A stretch of 6,191 bases of DNA from Bacteroidales bacterium UBA3742 (GTDB taxonomy: Bacteria > Bacteroidota > Bacteroidia > Bacteroidales > Paludibacteraceae). The DNA lies in contig DFGU01000020.1 of assembly GCA_002371785.1 (NCBI GenBank), forward strand, positions 1 through 6,191, written 5' to 3'. Position 1 is the first letter of the stretch. Every line of letters starts with the position of its first letter. The notes beneath the pieces were generated by a model. The model was not told where the DNA came from and made no database searches. It saw only the letters and a program-made list of their open reading frames with translations. The position numbers were made by a program, and so were the translations under genes. Shown here in pieces: positions 1 through 5,798 of this stretch.

Positions 1-305
1 GCTATCGACTCATGCCGGATTCCACCTGGCTCATCTATGCCGCTCAAGAAGAGGATCGCTACTGGATATTGTTTTATAAACCTATCACCAGTTATGCCTG
101 GCTAAATAGCTACTCTTTGGGCGATAATCCTGCTCACTTATGGACGCTCTACCTCGTACCCGATCCGGCTATTCAGGCCCGCTATTGGTCGCATCCGTGG
201 CATACGGCCGTAGAAAGCGTTCCCGCAACAAAAATCGACTATACGATCCCCTTCGGACCGTACCGTCTGCATATCCATGACGGCCATAAAACGTTGCAAC
301 TTTGA
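1..305 (+). CDS. C-terminal part of an unrecognised protein (5' end outside window)
   Basis: The reading frame is open from the first bases (first full codon at position 3) to TGA at 303-305, so the ATG at position 12 is probably an internal methionine and the true start lies upstream. About 100 residues are visible. They are strikingly aromatic: 6 Trp and 10 Tyr, with several Tyr-Trp and Trp-x-x-Tyr pairings, and the chain ends in a His-rich tail (HIHDGH). I see no signal peptide, membrane segment or catalytic motif in this part. I do not recognise the family, and the aromatic content alone does not decide between an enzyme and a binding protein. The following gene has its own promoter, so this is probably the last gene of the preceding transcription unit. 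That it is coding rests on its continuous open frame and its position before a clear promoter. Confidence 0.7.
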   Translation, partial: YRLMPDSTWLIYAAQEEDRYWILFYKPITSYAWLNSYSLGDNPAHLWTLYLVPDPAIQARYWSHPWHTAVESVPATKIDYTIPFGPYRLHIHDGHKTLQL

Positions 306-322
306 TAAAATTATTATCAAAG
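300..322. repeat. 9-bp perfect inverted repeat over the stop codon of the upstream gene
   Basis: CTTTGATAA (300-308) and TTATCAAAG (314-322) are exact reverse complements around a 5-nt AATTA loop. The left arm contains the TGA stop of the upstream gene, and the right arm ends 2 bp before the TTG of the next promoter. The stem is AT-rich with only two G-C pairs and no T-run follows it, so it is a poor intrinsic terminator. It could instead be an operator for a dimeric regulator, or a weak 3'-end hairpin. The repeat is seen directly; its function is inferred. Confidence 0.6.
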
Positions 323-324
323 CC

Positions 325-355
325 TTGCGTATGTCGAAAAAAAGTAGTACCTTTG
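325..355 (+). promoter_or_regulatory. Bacteroidetes-type sigma-ABfr promoter for the peptidase operon
   Basis: The -33 element TTG lies at 325-327 and the -7 element TACCTTTG at 348-355, an exact match to the Bacteroidetes consensus TAnnTTTG, with 20 bp between them. Transcription would be expected to start a few bases downstream, around 360-363, leaving a leader of roughly 20 nt before the ATG at 383. The promoter excludes any start codon at 302, because that would lie upstream of the transcript. Confidence 0.85.
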
Positions 356-366
356 CAGCGTAAATT

Positions 367-375
367 GGAAAAAAG
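367..375 (+). promoter_or_regulatory. A-rich leader / likely ribosome-binding region for the peptidase
   Basis: GGAAAAAAG ends 7 nt before the ATG at 383. Bacteroidetes leaders rarely carry a strong Shine-Dalgarno sequence and favour A-rich stretches here. Together with the promoter and the signal peptide, this settles the start at 383. Confidence 0.55.
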
Positions 376-382
376 TGTAGTT

Positions 383-2449
383 ATGCAGATACGAAATATC
401 TTTTTTACGGCTTTATGCTGCCTGCTATTGGTGCCTATGACGAGCCGTGCCGACATGCTGGACGAGATTATCGACGGTAAGTTCAATCCCAAGACGCTCT
501 CCCAAGGACAGCAAGATACCATCTTGCAGGATACCGTCCATCGGCGTTACCGACTGGAGTATGAGAACGAACATAAGATCTTCCGTCATTCCTTCACGGC
601 CGACTATTATGTATGCGACTCCCAGCGCCAGACGCGCAAACTCATCGGAGGCGGTCAGGTGCGCGAGGTGTGCGTCTCGCCTAACGGACGCTATGTGGCC
701 TTTGTTAAGGATCGTAATATCTATATTCATAAGTTGGATTTCGGTACCGAAGTAGCCGTTACCACAACTGAGGATCCCTTCATTTTCAACGGTGTAAGCG
801 ACTGGCTCTATGAGGAAGAGTTCGGTCAGACCACGCTCATGTCCTTCTCGCCCGACTCCCGTCAACTGGCCTTCATCCGTCTGGATGAAAGTCGTGTGCC
901 GGTTCATTATTGGGAGCGCTATTTGGATGGTCCGTATCCTGTGCAGGACTCGCTCTACTATCCCAAGGCCGGTCAGCAGAACGCGCGGGCGAGCGTACAT
1001 GTATATGATATAATGACCAAGCAGACCCGTCCGATCGACTTGGGTAGCGACACGACGATGTATATCCCCCGTGTACGCTGGACCAATCCCCAGATCGACA
1101 AGCGCCAGAAAGAGAGCGAACGAGTAGGCGACCTGGTCATCATGACCCTGGACCGTGATCAGACGCGCATGACCATCCATTCCGGTAGCGCCAAATCGAC
1201 TGTCATGCGGCCGCTCTATAGCGAAAGCAGCAAGTCGTACTATATCGACTATTCGCTCTTCGACGAATGGAAATGGTTGACGGACGGTCGTATTGTCATG
1301 CTGAGCGAGAAAGACGGATGGCGTCAGGTCTATCTGGCTTCTGCACAAGGTATCATCCAGCGTCGCTTGTCTCAAGACAAGATGGATGTAACCGGTATCG
1401 TAGGCGTGGATGAATCGACGGGTACGGTCTATTATACCGCTGCCCCTACGCCCTCGACGCGTCAGATATATGCCGTCAGTCTTAAGAGTGGGGCACCCAA
1501 ACAACTGACATCGGAAGAGGGTACGCATACCATGCGTCTCAGTCGTAACGGCAAGCTGGCTATCATCTGCTATCAGTCGTTCACACAGCCCAACCGCTAT
1601 ACGCTCTACTCGGTCAACGGTATGACGCTCAAGCAGCAACGCGTGCTGGAGGACAATAAAGCGGTACAGCAGGCATGGCAAGCCTACAACGCCCCGGAAC
1701 CCAAGTTGATGCAAATCCAAGGTGATAACGGCAACGGTCTGGCTATGGAAGCTATGCTTCTGCGTTCGCCAAAAGCCAATAGCCCTTCGCCATTAGTCGT
1801 TATGCAATACTCCGGACCGGCCAGCCAACGGGTGCTCAACCGCTGGCGCAAACGCTTTGAGTATGTGCTGGCCGAGCAGGGCTACACCGTGCTCATCGTC
1901 GATCCGCGTGGTGGCGACTGTCGTGGTCGTGAGTGGCGCAACAAGACCTATATGAACCTGGGTGTCCTGGAGGCAGAGGACCTCATATCGGCTGCCAACT
2001 GGGCCGCACAGCATGAGGGCGTAGATGCCGACCGTATGGCGTTGCTCGGTTGGAGTTATGGTGGCTTCCAGACCATCATGACCATGTGTCAAGCCCAGAG
2101 CCCCTTCCGTTGCGGTATTGCTATCGCGCCCGTTACCGACTGGCGACTCTACGACACGGGTTATACCGAGCGCTTCATGCGTCGTCCGCAGGTGAACTAC
2201 GGCGGATACGATAGTAGCGACCTCACCCGTCGTGCCGGCGACCTGAAGGGCGAACTGCTGCTTATCCACGGCATGGCCGACGACAACGTGCATGTGCAGA
2301 ACGCCATGGTGCTGACCGAAGCACTCGTTCAAGCCGGCAAGCAGTTCCAGATGCAACTGTATACCGACGACAACCACCAACTGCGTCAGCGCGCCAACGC
2401 ACGCCATATGCATCAACGTATGTTGAAATTTTTACAAACTAATCTATAA
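383..2449 (+). CDS. Secreted S9 family dipeptidyl peptidase IV (DPP IV-like)
   Basis: Serine exopeptidase expected to release N-terminal X-Pro or X-Ala dipeptides from oligopeptides in the periplasm. The product is 688 residues, close to known bacterial DPP IV enzymes. Residues 1-23 form a signal peptide (Arg4, hydrophobic core, cleavage after SRA) with no lipobox. The beta-propeller domain (about 40-440) carries the family's substrate-amine site: RHSFTA (Arg68, matching human Arg125), DWLYEEE with Glu145/Glu146 (matching Glu205/206), and YPKAG near 193. The alpha/beta-hydrolase domain (about 470-688) has oxyanion Tyr476 in YSGP, nucleophile Ser558 in GWSYGG, Asp633 and Asn635 in HGMADDNVH, and His665 in DDNHQ, so the triad is complete. 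The paired Glu residues favour dipeptidyl over tripeptidyl peptidase. An ATG at 302 would also be in frame but lies upstream of the promoter. The gene leads the probable operon, 5 nt before the kinase. Four O-glycosylation motifs (Asp45, 50, 189, 223) fit an exported protein. Family assignment is very secure; exact substrate range is inferred. Confidence 0.95.
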   Translation: MQIRNIFFTALCCLLLVPMTSRADMLDEIIDGKFNPKTLSQGQQDTILQDTVHRRYRLEYENEHKIFRHSFTADYYVCDSQRQTRKLIGGGQVREVCVSPNGRYVAFVKDRNIYIHKLDFGTEVAVTTTEDPFIFNGVSDWLYEEEFGQTTLMSFSPDSRQLAFIRLDESRVPVHYWERYLDGPYPVQDSLYYPKAGQQNARASVHVYDIMTKQTRPIDLGSDTTMYIPRVRWTNPQIDKRQKESERVGDLVIMTLDRDQTRMTIHSGSAKSTVMRPLYSESSKSYYIDYSLFDEWKWLTDGRIVMLSEKDGWRQVYLASAQGIIQRRLSQDKMDVTGIVGVDESTGTVYYTAAPTPSTRQIYAVSLKSGAPKQLTSEEGTHTMRLSRNGKLAIICYQSFTQPNRYTLYSVNGMTLKQQRVLEDNKAVQQAWQAYNAPEPKLMQIQGDNGNGLAMEAMLLRSPKANSPSPLVVMQYSGPASQRVLNRWRKRFEYVLAEQGYTVLIVDPRGGDCRGREWRNKTYMNLGVLEAEDLISAANWAAQHEGVDADRMALLGWSYGGFQTIMTMCQAQSPFRCGIAIAPVTDWRLYDTGYTERFMRRPQVNYGGYDSSDLTRRAGDLKGELLLIHGMADDNVHVQNAMVLTEALVQAGKQFQMQLYTDDNHQLRQRANARHMHQRMLKFLQTNL

Positions 2450-2454
2450 CAATC

Positions 2455-3411
2455 ATGAAAAAGTATGCTTTAGGTATCGACTTGGGCGGTACAGGAACCA
2501 AGTTCGGTTTGGTAAGCGAAGAGGGCAAGGTGCTTCGCAGTAGTTCTATTCCTACGCAGCAATATCCTGACATCAACGAGTATTGCGACGTGCTCTGTCA
2601 GGAGATGCGCCGTCTCGTAGAGGCTGAGGGTATCGAGATGAGCGACATCGTAGGCGTAGGATGCGGCGCTCCGAATGCCAATTTCTATTCGGGTTGCATC
2701 GAGCAGGCGCCTAACCTGCCCTGGAAAGGTGTGGTACCGTTTGCCAAGATGATCGGCGAGCGTATGGGCGTGAAGTGCACCATTACCAACGATGCGAATG
2801 CAGCTGCACAGGGCGAGATGATCTACGGATCGGCACGCGGCATGAAGAACTTCATCGTCATCACCCTCGGTACCGGCGTAGGTTCGGGTATCGTTATCGA
2901 CGGCAAACTGCTGTACGGTCACGACGGCTTCGCCGGCGAACTCGGCCATTGCAAGATAGATCATACCGGCAAGGGACGTCTCTGCGGATGCGGTCAGCAC
3001 GGCTGTATCGAGGCCTATGCTTCCGCTACCGGCGTAGCGCGTACCGCTAAGGAGATCGTGACGGCTACCACCCAACCGACACTCCTGCGACAAGTGGCTG
3101 ATATCGACAATATCACCTCCAAGGACGTCTTCGACGCAGCCGAGAAGGGCGATGCTGTAGCAAAGCAGATCTTCGACTATACGGGTCATCTGCTTGGTCA
3201 GAAACTGGCAGACTTCGTGCATTTCTCCAGCCCCGAGGCTATCATCCTCTTTGGCGGTCTGACCAAGTCGGGCCACTGGATCATGAATCCTATCCGCGAA
3301 GCGCTGGACGCTAACCTCATGCCGATCTGGAAGGGCAAGATCCCCGTATCCATCTCCGTACTGAAAGACTCCGACGCCGCTATTCTCGGCGCCTCTTCGC
3401 TGGCTTGGTAA
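2455..3411 (+). CDS. ROK family sugar kinase, probable glucokinase
   Basis: Cytoplasmic ATP-dependent hexokinase of the ROK family, 318 residues, the usual length. The N-terminal phosphate-binding loop is DLGGTGTK (residues 9-16). The catalytic base is Asp113 in TNDANAAAQGE, and a second glycine-rich loop GTGVGSG lies at 139-145. GELGH (161-165) supplies the sugar-binding Glu162 and the zinc ligand His165. The ROK zinc motif CGCGQHGCIE places Cys177, Cys179 and Cys184 with Glu186. No signal peptide or N-terminal helix-turn-helix is present, so it is a kinase rather than a ROK repressor. Glucose is the likeliest substrate. Bacteroides fragilis RokA is a characterised ROK hexokinase of this order, but GlcNAc, ManNAc or fructose kinases share the same motifs and cannot be excluded. 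The start follows the peptidase stop by 5 nt with no Shine-Dalgarno sequence. It has no O-glycosylation motif, as expected for a cytoplasmic protein. Confidence 0.93.
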   Translation: MKKYALGIDLGGTGTKFGLVSEEGKVLRSSSIPTQQYPDINEYCDVLCQEMRRLVEAEGIEMSDIVGVGCGAPNANFYSGCIEQAPNLPWKGVVPFAKMIGERMGVKCTITNDANAAAQGEMIYGSARGMKNFIVITLGTGVGSGIVIDGKLLYGHDGFAGELGHCKIDHTGKGRLCGCGQHGCIEAYASATGVARTAKEIVTATTQPTLLRQVADIDNITSKDVFDAAEKGDAVAKQIFDYTGHLLGQKLADFVHFSSPEAIILFGGLTKSGHWIMNPIREALDANLMPIWKGKIPVSISVLKDSDAAILGASSLAW

Positions 3412-3442
3412 GCTGACTACTGAAGGCTGAATGCTGAATGCT
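3412..3442 (+). repeat. Degenerate 7-bp tandem repeat filling the kinase/deacetylase junction
   Basis: Starting directly after the kinase stop codon, the sequence reads as four 7-bp units: GCTGACT, ACTGAAG, GCTGAAT, GCTGAAT, followed by a partial GCT. The last two units are identical. Each unit contains TGA, and because 7 is not a multiple of 3 these stops fall in all three frames. The deacetylase ATG (3431) is formed across the third and fourth units. A second ATG at 3438 is out of frame and stops after two codons. Confidence 0.55.
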
Positions 3443-4063
3443 TTAAGAGATATTGCCCAACGCCTCTACCCGTACGCTACGTTTCGTACGGGTAGGGCGG
3501 TGTATCTCACCTTCGACGACGGACCGATACCGGAAGTGACGCCCCGCGTGCTGGAGATTCTCGATCGGTATGGCGTCCGTGCTACCTTCTTCATGGTGGG
3601 CGAGAATATCGACAAGCATCCCGAGGTGTTTCATCAGGTGCTGGCAGCCGGTCATCATATTGGCAACCATACCTACAACCACCTGAAGGGATGGAAAACA
3701 CCCTTTAAGGAATATATGGCCAACGTGGCCAAATGGGAAGAAGCGGCAGAGAGAAATTATCCGCATGGCTATTCTGCTCCGGTTCTAAACCGGTTTCGGC
3801 CTCCATATGGGAAGGCTACGCTCCGTCAGCGTATGGCCCTGTATAAACTCGGCTATCGCCTTATCTACTGGGATATACTGACGCGTGACTACGAGGCTAC
3901 GCGTACGCCGGATGAGATGTTCCGTCAGATACGTCGCCATGTCCGTCCCGGCAGCATCATCAATTTCCACGACTCGCTCAAGTCCAACGAGCGCATGCTC
4001 CAGGTACTCCCGCGAGTCATCGAATTCCTACAAGCAGAGCACTATGAGATTGAGACATTATAA
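3431..4063 (+). CDS. CE4 / NodB-like polysaccharide deacetylase
   Basis: Metal-dependent N- or O-deacetylase of carbohydrate esterase family 4, 210 residues, essentially one NodB domain. All five family motifs are visible: TFDDGP (27-32, catalytic base Asp29 and metal ligand Asp30), HIGNHTYNH (76-84, metal ligands His80 and His84), RPPYG (123-127), WDILTRDY (147-154), and INFHDS (177-182, catalytic His180). It should therefore be active. Its substrate is not readable; peptidoglycan, chitooligosaccharide and capsule or LPS amino sugars are all possible. The first 24 residues show no signal peptide or membrane anchor, and an in-frame TGA at 3428 rules out a longer N-terminus. It is therefore predicted to be cytoplasmic or exported unconventionally. 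Short signal-less CE4 proteins of this layout are common in Bacteroidales. It follows the kinase by 19 nt and overlaps the lipoprotein start by 20 nt, suggesting co-transcription and coupling. Confidence 0.93.
   Translation: MLNALRDIAQRLYPYATFRTGRAVYLTFDDGPIPEVTPRVLEILDRYGVRATFFMVGENIDKHPEVFHQVLAAGHHIGNHTYNHLKGWKTPFKEYMANVAKWEEAAERNYPHGYSAPVLNRFRPPYGKATLRQRMALYKLGYRLIYWDILTRDYEATRTPDEMFRQIRRHVRPGSIINFHDSLKSNERMLQVLPRVIEFLQAEHYEIETL
3466..3495 (+). repeat. Perfect 11-bp inverted repeat (hairpin) inside the 5' end of the deacetylase gene
   Basis: CTACCCGTACG (3466-3476) pairs exactly with CGTACGGGTAG (3485-3495) around an 8-nt loop, CTACGTTT. A G-U pair (3465/3496) and a C-G pair (3464/3497) could extend the stem. 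It covers codons 12-22 of the deacetylase. No T-run follows, so it is not an intrinsic terminator. It could form a stable mRNA hairpin early in the coding region. The palindrome is seen; any role is inferred. Confidence 0.6.
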
Positions 4064-5798
4064 TATCCTGTTGTTTCTGCTTGTGCTGTTGGCAAGTTGT
4101 GCCAACCGAGGTATCGGGCCGCAGGGCGGTCCGAAGGACTCTATTCCGCCTAAGGTGCTCCGCGTAGACCCCGAGAACGGTGCCGTCAACTATACCGGCA
4201 AGACCGTGACCATCCATTTCGACGAGTACGTCCAGCTCGACAATGTCTCGCAGCACCTGCTCATCTGTCCGCCTCAGAAGCAGCAGCCCGATATCAAGCA
4301 GGTGGGTAAGATGGTCAAGTTGACCTTCCAGGACCCGCTGCTGGACTCCACGACCTATTCCGTCGATTTCGGATCGGCTATCTGCGACTTTCATGAGAAG
4401 AACCCGCTTCGTAACTATTTCATCGCCTTCTCAACGGGTCCCGAGATCGATTCTCTCGAAGTCTTTGGCCATCTGTACAATGCCGAGGACCTCAACCCCG
4501 TAAGTGGCGTCATCGTCGGTCTGCAGGCCAACCTCCATGACTCGGCTTTCACCACGCTGCCTCTGACGCGTATCAGCCGAACCAACGAGCAAGGACAGTT
4601 CAGCATCCATAATATCCGTCCCGGCAGTTACCGGCTATACGGACTCGGCGATATCAGTTCCGACTATATGCTGCAGCCCGGCGAGGCCTTGGCATGGACC
4701 GACTCGCTCGTCACACCTGTGATGGAGATCGACTCGCTGGGTAACGTCTATGTAGGACCTAACGACCTTACGCTCTTCTATTTCCGCGATAGCAAGGTGC
4801 AGCGCCGCTTCATGCGTGCCCGCCGGGAAGAAGCCAATCGCATCGTGCTGGTCTTCTCGGCCCCACAAGACTCGATGCCCGTTCTGCAGGGACTGGACTT
4901 CCTCAGCATGGACGGTATCTATGTGCAGACCTCCCAAAACCGTGACACACTCACCCTCTGGCTGCGCGACTCGGTCCTGATCAGTCGCGACACCTTGCGC
5001 TTCCGGATGGACTACTACCGTACCGACTCGCTCTACCAACTCCAGCTTGCTACAGACACCATCGTGGCCTCGTATCGTGCGCCCAACCTGACGGCTAAGG
5101 TGCAGGCGGCTAAGCAACGTGAGGCGGCTGCACGCCGACTGGAACTGCGCACCAACGGACGGCAGAAAATGGATATCTTTGATACGCTTACTATCACGGC
5201 CGTCATGCCTATCGAGCGCATCGAGCAGGATAGTATCCATCTGTGTCTGCGTGTGGACTCTACCTGGCGCAATATCCCCTATAGTATCCAGTTGAACGAC
5301 TCGGCCCATATGTCCTTCCGGCTCATCTTCCCGCTCCAGAAGGGCGCGGAGTACGAACTGCGTGTGGACAGCAACGCCGTATGGGATATCTACGGTAAGT
5401 CCAACCGCGAGAAACGTTTTCCTATGTCGGTCAAGACCGACAACGACTATGCGACGCTTACCGTTCGTATGGCGCATTATGACCCGCAGATGCGACTCCA
5501 GTTGCTCAGCGAGCAAGACAAGGTGCTGCGTGACGTGCCGGCCCTAGAGGCTACCGTGCTGCAATACCTCGCGCCAACGTCCTACTATCTGCGTATGTAC
5601 TTCGATCTGAACGGCGACGGCCTGTGGACAACGGGCAGCTGGGAACAGCATCGTCAGCCCGAACCGGTCTATTACTTCCCGGCCAAACTGACGCTCAAAG
5701 CCAATTGGGAATTCGAGGAGACATTCGACTATACCGCTACGCCGCAGGCCGAGTCCAAACCCGCTGAGATACGCAAAGATGCAGGTGCCAAGAAGTAA
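4044..5798 (+). CDS. Envelope lipoprotein with bacterial Ig-like (SbsA/Big_5-type) domain
   Basis: 584-residue predicted lipoprotein of unknown function. Basic residues Arg2 and Arg4, a hydrophobic core (8-16) and the lipobox LASC give lipidated Cys19. The residues after Cys (ANRGIG) lack the acidic surface-export signal of Bacteroidetes, so attachment facing the periplasm is more likely, though not certain. Residues 35-132 (PPKVLRVDP, TVTIHFDEYVQ, closing YFIAFSTG) resemble the bacterial Ig-like domain widespread in Bacteroidales lipoproteins. Residues 138-215 look like a transthyretin/carboxypeptidase-regulatory-like sandwich (GQFSIHNIRPGSYRLYGLGD). The remainder is beta-rich. A C-terminal DLNGDGLWTTG (521-531) resembles a calcium-binding loop, but the canonical EF-hand position 12 is Ser. 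Eighteen of 43 Asp are followed by Ser or Thr, and 16 of these fit the Bacteroides O-glycosylation motif. The frame stays open upstream to an ATG at 3885, but that start would bury the signal peptide and overlap the deacetylase heavily. The gene overlaps both neighbours by 20 nt. No catalytic motif is visible. Confidence 0.88.
   Translation: MRLRHYNILLFLLVLLASCANRGIGPQGGPKDSIPPKVLRVDPENGAVNYTGKTVTIHFDEYVQLDNVSQHLLICPPQKQQPDIKQVGKMVKLTFQDPLLDSTTYSVDFGSAICDFHEKNPLRNYFIAFSTGPEIDSLEVFGHLYNAEDLNPVSGVIVGLQANLHDSAFTTLPLTRISRTNEQGQFSIHNIRPGSYRLYGLGDISSDYMLQPGEALAWTDSLVTPVMEIDSLGNVYVGPNDLTLFYFRDSKVQRRFMRARREEANRIVLVFSAPQDSMPVLQGLDFLSMDGIYVQTSQNRDTLTLWLRDSVLISRDTLRFRMDYYRTDSLYQLQLATDTIVASYRAPNLTAKVQAAKQREAAARRLELRTNGRQKMDIFDTLTITAVMPIERIEQDSIHLCLRVDSTWRNIPYSIQLNDSAHMSFRLIFPLQKGAEYELRVDSNAVWDIYGKSNREKRFPMSVKTDNDYATLTVRMAHYDPQMRLQLLSEQDKVLRDVPALEATVLQYLAPTSYYLRMYFDLNGDGLWTTGSWEQHRQPEPVYYFPAKLTLKANWEFEETFDYTATPQAESKPAEIRKDAGAKK

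Noticed and set aside
302..382. Possible 27-residue N-terminal extension of the peptidase from an ATG at 302
   Set aside because: The stretch contains the promoter (325-355), so it would not be transcribed from it; the signal peptide begins exactly at the ATG at 383.
425..1720. Long open frame of 431 codons on the minus strand, antisense to the peptidase
   Set aside because: It has no recognisable motif, and the sense strand here encodes an unmistakable DPP IV; the open antisense frame reflects codon bias.
2470..3276. Minus-strand open frame of 268 codons inside the ROK kinase gene
   Set aside because: It mirrors a conserved kinase gene and has no family resemblance of its own.
3779..3793. 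CCGGTT-CTA-AACCGG inverted repeat within the deacetylase gene
   Set aside because: A 6-bp stem with a 3-nt loop is common by chance and no other signal sits beside it.
3885..4043. Possible 53-residue N-terminal extension of the lipoprotein
   Set aside because: It lies wholly within the deacetylase gene in another frame, is Arg/Ser-rich low-complexity sequence, and would bury the signal peptide and lipobox that begin at 4044.
5174..5181. TATCTTTG, a match to the Bacteroidetes -7 element inside the lipoprotein gene
   Set aside because: No TTG is found about 20 bp upstream, and the bases are explained by the codons; probably chance, though a weak internal promoter for pnuC cannot be excluded.
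4635..5516. Minus-strand open frame of 293 codons inside the lipoprotein gene
   Set aside because: The sense frame has a signal peptide and domain structure; the antisense product shows no signal, domain or leader.
5604..5645. DLNGDGLWTTG as an EF-hand or dockerin-type calcium site
   Set aside because: Positions 1, 3, 5 and 6 fit, but the bidentate acidic residue at position 12 is Ser and no second copy exists; noted only as a similarity.
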